From assembly GCA_022376925.1 (NCBI GenBank), contig JAIOJX010000031.1, positions 139,642,854-139,706,853 of the forward strand: a DNA stretch of 64,000 nucleotides. The letters are read 5' to 3'. The notes below the pieces were generated by a model that did not search any database, was not told where the DNA came from, and saw only the letters and a program-made list of their open reading frames with translations. This document shows, one piece after another, positions 1-10,461 of this stretch. Source of the DNA: Tragulus kanchil. Lineage: Eukaryota; Chordata; Mammalia; Artiodactyla; Tragulidae. The position numbers were made by a program, and so were the translations under genes. The stretch's first letter is position 1. Each line of letters opens with the position of its first letter.

Positions 1-573
1 AGGGGTTTCTCCATGCAACCTGCCACCTGGGCTAAGTCATTAGGACAACTGAGGAGGGGGAGCCAAAAGCCACGGAAGAGGGGTCGGGGGCCAAAACGGG
101 GGTGTCTGATGCCAAGGCAAGCCTGGGCCAGCGGCCCCTCCCAGACCTGGCGGGGAAGCTGGAAGGCAGTCCCTCTGCCAAGGCAAAGCTCACCTTCTCA
201 CTGCCCGGCCTCCGAGCCGGCCGCCCCGCAGCTCTAGACCCCTCGTGCTGGGCCCCACGGGACGCCAGCAAGGCTGGGTCATACCCTGCCTCCAGCATCC
301 ACCAGCTCTGAGCCTTCACCTTCTCCTCCGTAAAACGGGGAGCAGCGTCGGTCCCACGGAAATGTCACGCCGATTGGACAGGAGAGCGCGGCCCGCGGCC
401 TGGTGCAGAACAGACCACATCCACCTTTCCCACTGTTCCCCTTTCCACCCAAGAGCCTTTTCTACCTAAGTCGCCAGTGCCTCCAGGTCCCGCACCCTGC
501 AGGCTCCCCCAGCTCTGCCCCCATCAAGCCCCAGGTCACCCAGGAGACAAGCACGGCCAGTGGCGTCAAAGGC

Positions 574-770
574 ATGGGCTTGGATTGGACCTTGGCTCTG
601 TCACCTGCGTGCTGTGTGACCTGGGGAGCGTGGCCTCCCCTCTCTGAACCACAAACCTCAAGTCTAAACTGAAGACAGTAAAAACATGGATGCCCTCCCC
701 CAGACTGGATGATTGAAAGGGAGGATGTTTGGCAAGGGTCTAGCTCAGCACCTGCCCTGGGCCCCAGGTG
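574..770 (+). repeat. MIR SINE remnant
   Basis: An ancient mammalian-wide tRNA-derived SINE. The order of blocks follows MIR: a head around a lost-B-box region, then the core resembling 'gtgtgacctgggga', then 'cctctctgaacc', then the 3' part with 'ctcagcacctgccctgg'. It is heavily diverged, as expected for its age. Called from recognition of the MIR core order, not from an alignment. Confidence 0.5.
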
Positions 771-1179
771 CCAGCCCTTCAGAAGCTCAGGGAGTGTACT
801 ACGGAGGGAAAACGATGGCCTCGAATCTGCCTCATCTCCTCCATGGGCGTCCAGAGAGCCCCAGGCTGCCACACGCAATGGGCAGGAGGTGGGGTGTCCT
901 TCCTCTTTCAGACCCAGAAGGGTAGATGTCCCCATGGGCTCCCCTGAGGCTCTCCACGATGCCTGAACCAGGCCCAACAGGCAGGTGACAGGGCAGCCCA
1001 GAGCACGGGGCCCGGTCGGGTAGACATAGGAGGGTAAAGCCCTCCTGACGGCGTCTGGCCCAGGAGGCCGCAGTTGGACCCAAGGGCCCTCAGAGAGCCC
1101 CGGACTCCACTCTCTTAGGATAAGGATTCAACCACAAGGAAACACAATAGTTGGCCATCTTGCCCCAACCCACGGCTGT

Positions 1180-1370
1180 GTCACGCCACACAGAGGCCCG
1201 GCTGGTCTAGCCTCGTGTGCCTGGGCCTTGGCCCTCCATTCCCCCTCACCGTCAAAACGAGCCGCCGTTTCCACTCGCAGGACTCTGCTCATCTCACAGG
1301 GCCGCAGTGAGAGGTCAGAGGAGCATAAAGCCTGTGCAGGTGTTCTGTAAACTGCCACCTGCCAGGGGCA
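1180..1370 (+). repeat. MIR-like SINE remnant (copied at about 2290-2472)
   Basis: The succession 'gggccttgg', 'ctcaccgtcaaaacga', 'ctcatctcacaggg', 'cagtgagaggtcagagga' and 'tgttctgtaaact' follows the second half of a MIR. It lies at the start of the first false duplication, so a second copy with a corrupted head is present about 1.1 kb downstream. The assignment is weak because of divergence. Confidence 0.4.
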
Positions 1371-3390
1371 CGGGGCGGGGCTCACTGGGGAGAAGTGGGA
1401 CAGGAAGGGAGGAGAGGCCAAGGGTGGGCACAACCTACCTGCCCGCCGCTAAATCTGGGCGGTGGCCACAGGAGGAAAGGCTCAGGCTGGGGCTAGATGC
1501 TCCCTCCGGGACCCAAACTGCAAGCAGAACACAGGCAACGGCGGCTCCAGCTTGCTGCCTCCGTCTTGGTCAGCACAGAGAGCGGTGGCCCCCTGACACA
1601 GCACTGGGCCCACAGGAGGTGCGAGCGATTGATTAGGGTTTTCCCAGCCCCAACCCTCAGACCACTTCCTTCTGCAAGAGAGACCAGTGCAGATATCTAC
1701 AGGTCACAGTCCAAAGCAAAAGGTCCCTGCAAAGATGGAAGTGTGCCCATCCACGCTCAGGCATCAGACCCCTTGGTCCATGGCCCAGGAAGGAAGGGGT
1801 GGGGGGATGTGCCCACTCCTAGGCCACCAGGGTCCCCCTACCTTCCCAGCTCCATCAGCAGAGGCTCAGATGTAGGAGACCACCCGGCTGCGGGGCACAA
1901 GCGTCCAGGCCCCGAGTTCCAGTCCTGCCTCCTGCTGCTCCCCGTGCCATCTGCAATCATGGCCCTCCTCTCTGAGACTCGGTTTCCCCAAGCACTCCAG
2001 CTCCCTCTGCCTCAAAAGCCAGGCAAGTGACAGGGCGCACTGCCTCGCTCTGAGCCAAAGTAGGCTACAATTAATCTGAAGCAGGAATTTTCTTAATTGC
2101 TGGGTTTTACAACCCAAACAGAAGAGATAAAGTACAGCCAGTTGACAAGGCTGGCTTGAGGCAAGACAGTTAAAGCATCTTTTGTGTCTGGGAGGAGCCG
2201 GGAGCTCTTTGAAAAGCTGGTGCGGGGTGAATGGTTTGCACCTGGAGGACAGAGCCGAGGCACAGCCCGTGAGAACGGTTCAATTCCCTGTGCGCCACCG
2301 CCACGACAGAGGCCCGCTGCTCCCTCTTGGGCCTTGGCTCCATTCCCTCACCGTCAAAACGAGCCGCCGTTTCCACTCGCAGGACTCTGCTCATCTCACA
2401 GGGCCGCAGTGAGAGGTCAGAGGAGCATAAAGCCTGTGCAGGTGTTCTGTAAACTGCCACCTGCCAGGGGCACGGGGCGGGGCTCACTGGGGAGAAGTGG
2501 GACAGGAAGGGAGGAGAGGCCAAGGGTGGGCACAACCTACCTGCCCGCCGCTAAATCTGGGCGGTGGCCACAGGAGGAAAGGCTCAGGCTGGGGCTAGAT
2601 GCTCCCTCCGGGACCCAAACTGCAAGCAGAACACAGGCAACGGCGGCTCCAGCTTGCTGCCTCCGTCTTGGTCAGCACAGAGAGCGGTGGCCCCCTGACA
2701 CAGCACTGGGCCCACAGGAGGTGCGAGCGATTGATTAGGGTTTTCCCAGCCCCAACCCTCAGACCACTTCCTTCTGCAAGAGAGACCAGTGCAGATATCT
2801 ACAGGTCACAGTCCAAAGCAAAAGGTCCCTGCAAAGATGGAAGTGTGCCCATCCACGCTCAGGCATCAGACCCTTGGTCCATGGCCCAGGAAGGAAGGGG
2901 TGGGGGGATGTGCCCACTCCTAGGCCACCAGGGTCCCCCTACCTTCCCAGCTCCATCAGCAGAGGCTCAGATGTAGGAGACCACCCGGCTGCGGGGCACA
3001 AGCGTCCAGGCCCCGAGTTCCAGTCCTGCCTCCTGCTGCTCCCCGTGCCATCTGCAATCATGGCCCTCCTCTCTGAGACTCGGTTTCCCCAAGCACTCCA
3101 GCTCCCTCTGCCTCAAAAGCCAGGCAAGTGACAGGGCGCACTGCCTCGCTCTGAGCCAAAGTAGGCTACAATTAATCTGAAGCAGGAATTTTCTTAATTG
3201 CTGGGTTTTACAACCCAAACAGAAGAGATAAAGTACAGCCAGTTGACAAGGCTGGCTTGAGGCAAGACAGTTAAAGCATCTTTTGTGTCTGGGAGGAGCC
3301 GGGAGCTCTTTGAAAAGCTGGTGCGGGGTGAATGGTTTGCACCTGGAGGACAGAGCCGAGGCACAGCCCGTGAGAACGGTTCAATTCCCT
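1225..3390. repeat. Tandem duplication 1 (about 1.10 kb, probable assembly duplicate)
   Basis: Copy A is 1225-2289 and copy B 2329-3390; corresponding bases are 1101-1106 apart. Differences are mainly run-length changes: four C's are missing at the head of B (around 2338-2350) and one C at about 2870. The join 2290-2328 is a garbled version of 1180-1223, sharing 'cagaggcccg' but with many indels. A corrupted head followed by a clean body is typical of a poor consensus end, not of a biological breakpoint. Confidence 0.96.
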
Positions 3391-4286
3391 TAGGGAGTCA
3401 GGCCAGAAACCCTGGGGGGCCAGCCTCTCAAAAGACTCGTCTTACCAGGGAGTAAAAGAGAAAGGGGTAACTTAAGAGAAGTTCACCTCCAATTTTCCTA
3501 ATTGCCTTCCTTCGCAGGCGCATGCGGCTCCACACCCCGCAGTCCCTTCGGAAGGTGGTGTCAGAGCCAATAGGATTCCCACGACTTGGAAGGCCGCGCA
3601 TCCCTCATTAGCTGTGCCAGGCCGCCCGGAGGCACTGGAGACGTGGCGTCAGCAGGCACCAGGCAAGGCCCCTACAGCACAAGGATGTCCTCCCCCCGGG
3701 AGAGGTGGGGGGACGACGTGGGAAGGGGTTCTCTCTGGCCTAGGATCTTTGGGGGAGCTACAGTGACCTCTGAAACAGACCCTAACCATGGGCATAGGAT
3801 CCAGCGACCAACCCCCGGGGCCAGGTCAAGAGCCGACCCTTCCTCTGCGTCCCTAACACAAAGAAACTTACAACAGGGCATCCCACCGCCTGCCCGGGAG
3901 GCAAGGCAGCCGTGCCCCTGCCTGTATGCACCTGCGGGGCTGGGCTGGGCAGAGGTCGGGCAGCGCTGCTCTGTTTGGTGGGGTCGAAGGACAGCGTCAC
4001 CCGACGCCGACTGAGCCTCGCTCTGGGTATGGAGCCCCATACACCCGGCCTGGGCGGCTGCACAGCCCCTACCCTGCACCCTCGAAGCCCAAAGCGGTCC
4101 AGAACTCAGACTTCTTCAGGTTCCAGAAAAGTAACAAGAGTGCCTTTCCTTGGTGTGTGGGAATACCTCAGACGCAATCAAGCAGAGTGGTATTTCTTCA
4201 GCAAAACGTAATTCACCACCATGAATTAAACAAGCATGATCGATAACTTCACATCAGCCAGGTCAAATTTTGCCACCAAATGAGTT
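3391..4286. other. Unique sequence, no recognised feature
   Basis: Moderately GC-rich sequence with scattered CpG and no retroposon, RNA or coding signature that I recognise. Open frames overlap on both strands without any conserved domain. Confidence 0.5.
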
Positions 4287-4305
4287 AAAAAAAAAAAAAA
4301 AAAAA
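4287..4305. repeat. Poly(A) run followed by AG-rich tail
   Basis: Nineteen consecutive A's followed by a short 'ggaaagaaaagaaag' stretch. No retroposon body is recognisable immediately upstream, so it may be the tail of a decayed insertion or a simple repeat. Confidence 0.8.
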
Positions 4306-4414
4306 GGAAAGAAAAGAAAGAAAACCTTTTGGGTTTGAGGCTTTCTGGAACTCTAAATAGTGATAAAGGGGATCTACACCTGTGCTGTCTCTTTCGTCTT
4401 CCTAGGGAGAACCT

Positions 4415-4545
4415 GTGGTCATTCCCCCCTTTCAGAAGAGGAACGTGAGGTGCAGGAAAGTTAAGAGCAATTTCCCCACAGTGACAGAGCAGGTAAGTGG
4501 GGGAGCCACCCCGCGGCCACGTGTTCTCTACCCCAGGAGGTCCTG
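4415..4545 (-). repeat. MIR SINE remnant
   Basis: Read on the plus strand, the block order is that of a reverse-complement MIR: 'cagaagaggaacgtgagg' in place of the 'cagatgaggaaactgagg' core, then 'aagttaagagcaatttcccc', then 'cagtgacagagcaggtaagtgg'. The CORE region is readable although diverged. Confidence 0.55.
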
Positions 4546-4917
4546 ACCAAGTCCTGAACCACAGCTTAAAAGCTTCCTGAAAAAAAATAAAAGAAAAACA
4601 CTCAAGTGTCTGGTGACCATCCACAGTCCTCCAAACCATGTGCGCGGTATTCAGGCTTCCCCACAAGGAGGCACCCTACCTGGAGGCCGCCCAGACCCGG
4701 AGGACGTCCTCACACCTGCCCGGATCCTTGCGGCAGCCCAGAAGCCTAGGGCCGGGTTCCCACCAGCAGGTGAGGCTCTCCACCCCGCCCTGGTGCCCAG
4801 GTAACCACTCTCTACCTGACACATTCTCCCCACATCATTTACCTGCAGCAAACATGCCACACACGTCTCCTGCCTAGGAGAAACCGGCCATGGGATAACC
4901 CCACTGGACAGAGACCA

Positions 4918-5122
4918 GGGCTTCCCTGGTGGTTCAGACGGTAAAGAATCCACCTGCGATGCGTAAGACCTGGGTTTGATCCCTGGGTGGGAAAGATTCC
5001 CTGGAAGAGGGTGCAGCAACCCACTCCAGTTGTCTTGCCTGGCAGATCCCACGGACAGAGGAGCCTGGCGGGCTACAGTCCACAGGATCGCAGAGTCGGA
5101 CAGGACTGAGCCACTCCACACG
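4918..5122 (+). repeat. Bov-tA SINE, full length
   Basis: A ruminant SINE with a tRNA-Glu-like head and a BovA body. The head starts 'gggcttccctggtggttcag', has an internal RNA polymerase III B-box-like block 'gggtttgatccctggg', and runs into the BovA module with 'cccactccagttgtcttgcctgg', 'gaggagcctggcgggctacag' and 'gagtcggacaggactgagc'. It is a non-autonomous retroposon probably mobilised by BovB enzymes. No function at this site is implied. Confidence 0.93.
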
Positions 5123-5947
5123 TCATATAGCACAGGGCTTCCAGCAGGACTTCCAGAGGGCAGGGACCCCATCTCTTCCAAAAGAAGTAGGAACCCCACA
5201 ACTCCTCGGGCTTCTCTTCCTCAGCAATTTTTATTCAGCTGCCGGGAAAGACTGCTATATAGGCAAAATCCTGATGCTCCATTACCGAATAATTACATGA
5301 TAATTTCGTAGGCATCAGGACACCCCACCCGCACGAGCGGTGGTGTCCAGCCCCAACAGAAGCCGCCCCGGACGGCGAGTGCTTGTTAAAGAGAACTCCA
5401 GCGTTGAGAGAAACCTCCAGCCGCAGGCCTGGCCCATGCCTTCTCTGCTCTGGTTTCTAATTAAAAATTAAAGCAGGCACCTTTCTTCAGAAATCCAATT
5501 AGAGAGGAGCATCAAACTGACGGGCCAAAGCACGCACATGTGGGCACATACATGCGGGGACACGCGTGTGGACGTAGGCATACACGCACGTGCAGGGACC
5601 CACTCTCCTTCCTGCCCTGACGGCACATCTCAACCCAGTCTTCCATTTAGTCGCCCCGGAGGAGGACTCACCCATTTCTGGGCACAGCACGTGCCCAAGA
5701 AGCAGCAACCCCTAGCCGGTGCCTTCAGGATCTCATTCTCTAGAGGAGACTGAGGAAAGTGCGCGAGACAAGGCAGACCATGGTGGACCACGAAAAAGGG
5801 TCCCGTCAGAGGAAAGTCAGGTCTAGCTGGCCGATCAGGGATGCCACCACGGGACAGACAGATGGACCTCACGCTGGGTCTTATTTTATCGGGGGGAGGG
5901 GGGACAAAAGCCAAGGAGCAGGTAGACAGAACATTCTGGGCAGAGGA
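5123..5947. other. Unique sequence with alternating purine-pyrimidine tract
   Basis: No gene is recognised. Around 5530-5600 the sequence alternates purines and pyrimidines (repeated ac/gt steps with 'acacgcgtgtgg'), a composition able to adopt left-handed DNA. At 5890-5902 there is a run of G's. Confidence 0.5.
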
Positions 5948-6339
5948 GCTTGCAAGGGCACAGGCAAGAAAGACAGCCAGCATGACAATGGAAGTTATTC
6001 CAGGAGACAGATACACACACAGGTGGTTAGATAAAGAGATAGATAATAGGCAGATGTTGATATTAATATAATGGGAGTTCAATTACTTGCATTTTTATCC
6101 TGTGTGAATTTAGCTATGCCTTCAGCAAAAAGACTGAAATAATTGCTTAACCAGTACCTGTGATTCCATGCTATTTCCCTTCAGAGGAGGCACCCAGGAA
6201 GACTTCAGTTGAACACACCTCTGCTCTTCCACCCAACAGCTGACGTCCCATCAGCCTCTCCTACCACAGGTGCCTCCGAGTGTCCACAGGACTTCCGGTG
6301 GGTCTGCAACCAGCGCCCAGCACGCTCTCGGTTGGACTG

Positions 6340-6547
6340 TTGCTGTTCAGTCGCTAAGTCCTATCTGACTCTTTGTGACCCCAGGGGCGATAACCCACCA
6401 AGCTCTTCTGTCCATGGCATGTTCCAGGCAAGACTACTGGAGTGGGTTGCCATTTTCTCCTCCAGGGGATCTTTCCGACCCAGGGATGGGACCTGCATCT
6501 CCTGCTTGGCAGGCAGGTTCCAGACCACTGACTCACCGGGGAAGCCC
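6340..6547 (-). repeat. Bov-tA SINE (duplicate at 7487-7694)
   Basis: On the plus strand it reads as a reverse-complement Bov-tA: the BovA end 'gttcagtcgctaagtc' first, then 'actggagtgggttgcc', the reversed pol III B-box area and 'ggggaagccc' as the reversed 5' end. The copy at 7487-7694 belongs to duplication 2 and is not an independent insertion. Confidence 0.92.
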
Positions 6548-6654
6548 ACTCAGCTGGGTAGCAATCCAGTTTATGTATCCAACAAGGGTCAGCGGTCCTG
6601 GCCGTGGGTACGTGAGTTGCCGCCGGGGTGTACACGGAGCATCGCTCCCCTTTA

Positions 6655-6765
6655 GAAGTCAGGAGAGCGAGGTTCAGAGAGGTGATGTCACTCTGTTGGA
6701 GTCACAGAGGGGCAGAGCCTACATCTGGCCCCAGAGTCCAACTCCTGGGCCACGAGACAGACACT
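6655..6765 (-). repeat. MIR-like remnant (duplicate at about 7799-7905)
   Basis: The blocks 'gaggttcagagaggtgatgtcac', 'gagtcacagaggggcagagcc' and 'ccccagagtccaactcc' resemble the reversed central and 5' parts of MIR. It sits directly beside the Bov-tA. Divergence makes this a moderate call. Confidence 0.45.
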
Positions 6766-8339
6766 GATATGAATAAAGCGGTATCTCAGCAAAATCATCA
6801 GGCAGCGGCCCTTGAGTGGAAAGGGACAAAGAGAAAGCAAAGACCAGATGCCCAGGGAAGCCCCTGCCACAGCTGAGCCTGGAGGTACTAAGGGACTGGG
6901 CTCCAAGAAGGAGGCCTCGGAATAGACCAATGGCAGTGAGGGGTGCCTTGGTTGGGGAAAGTCCAGCATCTAAATGAAGAGATTTTCCCCAGTTTTTCTT
7001 AGGAAGGAATCACCCTAGTCCTTCCCTTCCGGCCACATCACCTCTTCCCCACCTCTCTAAAACCTCCTCCCCCGGGCCCATAGAAGCATCTCGGGGCTTG
7101 CAAGGGCACAGGCAAGAAAGACAGCCAGCATGACAATGGAAGTTATTCCAGGAGACAGATACACACACAGGTGGTTAGATAAAGAGATAGATAATAGGCA
7201 GATGTTGATATTAATATAATGGGAGTTCAATTACTTGCATTTTTATCCTGTGTGAATTTAGCTATGCCTTCAGCAAAAGACTGAAATAATTGCTTAACCA
7301 GTACCTGTGATTCCATGCTATTTCCCTTCAGAGGAGGCACCCAGGAAGACTTCAGTTGAACACACCTCTGCTCTTCCACCCAACAGCTGACGTCCCATCA
7401 GCCTCTCCTACCACAGGTGCCTCCGAGTGTCCACAGGACTTCCGGTGGGTCTGCAACCAGCGCCCAGCACGCTCTCGGTTGGACTGTTGCTGTTCAGTCG
7501 CTAAGTCCTATCTGACTCTTTGTGACCCCAGGGGCGATAACCCACCAAGCTCTTCTGTCCATGGCATGTTCCAGGCAAGACTACTGGAGTGGGTTGCCAC
7601 TTTCCTCCTCCAGGGATCTTTCCGACCCAGGGATGGGACCTGCATCTCCTGCTTGGCAGGCAGGTTCCAGACCACTGACTCACCGGGGAAGCCCACTCAG
7701 CTGGGTAGCAATCCAGTTTATGTATCCAACAAGGGTCAGCGGTCCTGGCCGTGGGTACGTGAGTTGCCGCCGGGGTGTACAGAGCATCGCTCCCTTTAGA
7801 AGTCAGGAGAGCGAGGTTCAGAGAGGTGATGTCACTCTGTTGGAGTCACAGAGGGCAGAGCCTACATCTGGCCCCAGAGTCCAACTCCTGGGCCACGAGA
7901 CAGACACTGATATGAATAAAGCGGTATCTCAGCAAAATCATCAGGCAGCGGCCCTTGAGTGGAAAGGGACAAAGAGAAAGCAAAGACCAGATGCCCAGGG
8001 AAGCCCCTGCCACAGCTGAGCCTGGAGGTACTAAGGGACTGGGCTCCAAGAAGGAGGCCTCGGAATAGACCAATGGCAGTGAGGGGTGCCTTGGTTGGGG
8101 AAAGTCCAGCATCTAAATGAAGAGATTTTCCCCAGTTTTTCTTAGGAAGGAATCACCCTAGTCCTTCCCTTCCGGCCACATCACCTCTTCCCCACCTCTC
8201 TCTTGATGGGAGAAAACACTCCCATCCCAAGAAACCCTGAGAAGGTTATCCTACCCAGATAGCAGCTCAGAGCTGTTTGAGGCAGAGGGGTGAGTGCCCA
8301 CCTTCCCTGAAATGACGCCATGCATGTCCTCATGCCAAC

Positions 8340-8500
8340 ATGACAGGATCGTGGAAAGAGTATTAGATACAAAGAATTTCCAGCTGGTCTCCTAACATGC
8401 TGTATCTGGGGACCTCAGTTAACCTCTCTGAGCCTTGGTTGCCTTTATCTATTGAGTCACAGGTACCATAAAAAGGTCCACAGGTGCCATTACATGCCGG
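8340..8500 (+). repeat. MIR-like remnant
   Basis: 'tctggggacctcagttaacc' followed by 'tctctgagccttggttgcc' matches the order and spacing of the MIR core on the plus strand. The flanking halves are decayed. Confidence 0.45.
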
Positions 8501-10461
8501 GTGCTGGGCTGGGAGCAGAGTGGACAGTCAAGTCCTACATGGCTCACGGGCTCAAAGCCCATCCTGGAAACAACGTCAGGAGCTGCACGTCCCCACCCGT
8601 GTGCTGGAACGATTCCCTGGTCATCTTTGATGAGGTGGGGCTGGGGAGAAGTCTTGGGACTTCTAGAACGATCAGTCACCTTCAGAATCCCCTCTCGGCT
8701 GGGCCCACGCCCAGCACGGGGGCAGCCTGCCACCCCGCCCCTCCACGGCGCTGTTCGCGGGACCAGGCGTGTGGAGGCTCGGGAGCCTGGCGGCCACGGC
8801 TTCTGCCACCACGGCTGCCACCGCCCCGCCCCCCCGCCAGCTGCCTTTGCGCCTGCTGCCGCTGCTGCTCATTTCCAGGCAAATGTTCTAGTTAATTAAA
8901 ACACACCCAAGTGCTCACACGCACATGAAGCCAAGCTACAAAATCTGCTCTACCCAACGGCAGCTTCTCGTCTCCAGCCCGGATCCACGCAGGCAAGGGA
9001 GGCTGTTTCCAAAGCCGCAGCCTCTACCGTCCTACCGGGCACACGCGCTTCCATACGAGGCAGGTGCCCGTGTGTCCGTGCACACGTACCTTCACACCTG
9101 CCCCACACGAACATGTGCAGGCTGTGACACACGCATCCCCATGTACACGTGCGTGCACACGCTCACACACACATGGGCACACACCACCGTGCTGCAGCCA
9201 CACAGGCCCGCCAGCTCATCCCATTACAATTGATGGGGTGATTACGATTCATAAATACTCATAGCAGGAGGGAATAAATGAATTGATAAATGAATCAATT
9301 GATCACGGATACCTCAAGCCATTGAAAAGAGCACAGCTCTGGCCCCAAGCCCCGTTTGGATGCTCACTGGATCAGCAGACTAGACAGAATTCCCCCAGGA
9401 ATGGGCATCCGAGAGGGTACAACTGCTGCCCTTGCACCTACGCGGCGGTGCTCTGCCAGGCACCAACCAGAGTCCATGTACACACACGGGAGTGTAGACC
9501 TGTGATGTGTCCTGTCCGTGTGACCAGGAAGCCCACCTTCCCAGATCTGGACATCCACAACATCCAGGCGCTGTCAAGAGAGAGTCTGACCACCAAGACC
9601 AAGAAGTGGAAAGCAGTTCGCTTCTGTGCAGCCCAGCTCCCGAAAGGAAGCGGAGTGTCGGGGTCCAGGGGACTTCCTGGCGTTCTGGGCCCTAGATGGG
9701 TACACAGCCATCAGAAGGCAGGGGACTGTAGATGATAACACCCTAGGATGAAACCGCCCGGCTCCAGCAAGCATTTCTAGCACACTCCAAGTCCACCGAG
9801 CCCAGCCCGCCGGGAGGAACCGGGAACAATCACGTTCTTGATGAGGTCTGACAGTCAGGCAAGACTTCAGCCACCTCGAGCCCTGGATGAGGTCTGGCAG
9901 GGATTTCTGTTTAAGGAGAAGCGGGCAGCTGGGCTGGGTCCCTCAACTCACATCACACGGGCAATGCACGGTCTAACGCAGGCCAGGGGGCTGGTGAAGC
10001 TCTCTGCGGAGAACAGAAGACATGGCTTTTGAAAGCGTGTTTGAAAGGAGTGAAGACAGTGGCCCAGGGGTCACCTCAATCACCCCCTCAAAATGCAGCC
10101 CTGGACCAAGAGCTGGACATGGCCTGGGAGTTTAGGAGGAGGGCAGAAGTCCAGGCCCCACCTGCACCCGCCAAATCCAACTGCCTTTTAGCACAAGTGT
10201 GGTCATCTCAGAGTGAAATGAAAAGGTACTTCTTTTTTTGAATGGATGAATTCAAACAGCTACTAAGTTGCCAGGATCTAAGAACGTGTTAGTTGCACCT
10301 GACACTTGAACAAAGGGACTATTAGATACTTCTTTTGGCTTAGAGCTGCCCTGAAAAAAAAATCACAGATGTTAAGGTACTGTGAACCAAGAAAGCTAGG
10401 CACCTGGGCACCCCTCACAGGCTGTGGTCTGGGTGACGGGGCCACAGCAGAGACGAAGGCA
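8501..10461. other. Unique sequence: CpG-rich patch and CA/TG-rich tract
   Basis: 8690-8880 is GC- and CpG-rich with short gcc/gct repeats (ccacggctgccaccg, ctgctgccgctgctg). 9030-9190 is an imperfect alternating ac/gt tract (acacacatgggcacacacc and similar). The rest, to 10461, has no recognised element. No coding exon is supported in any frame. Confidence 0.55.

Larger units (their letters stand above)
5948..8201. repeat. Tandem duplication 2 (about 1.145 kb, probable assembly duplicate)
   Basis: Copy A is 5948-7058 and copy B 7096-8201. The separation falls from 1148 at the start to 1143 at the end through small run-length losses in B: one A near 7274, changes around 7600-7615, a lost 'cg' near 7780, one C near 7792, one G near 7853. 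Thirty-seven bases (7059-7095) separate the copies. The contained Bov-tA and MIR-like sequence are therefore each listed twice. Confidence 0.96.

Noticed and set aside
1890..1990. MIR at 'gagactcggtttcccc'
   Set aside because: Only one short core-like word is visible; too little for a call.
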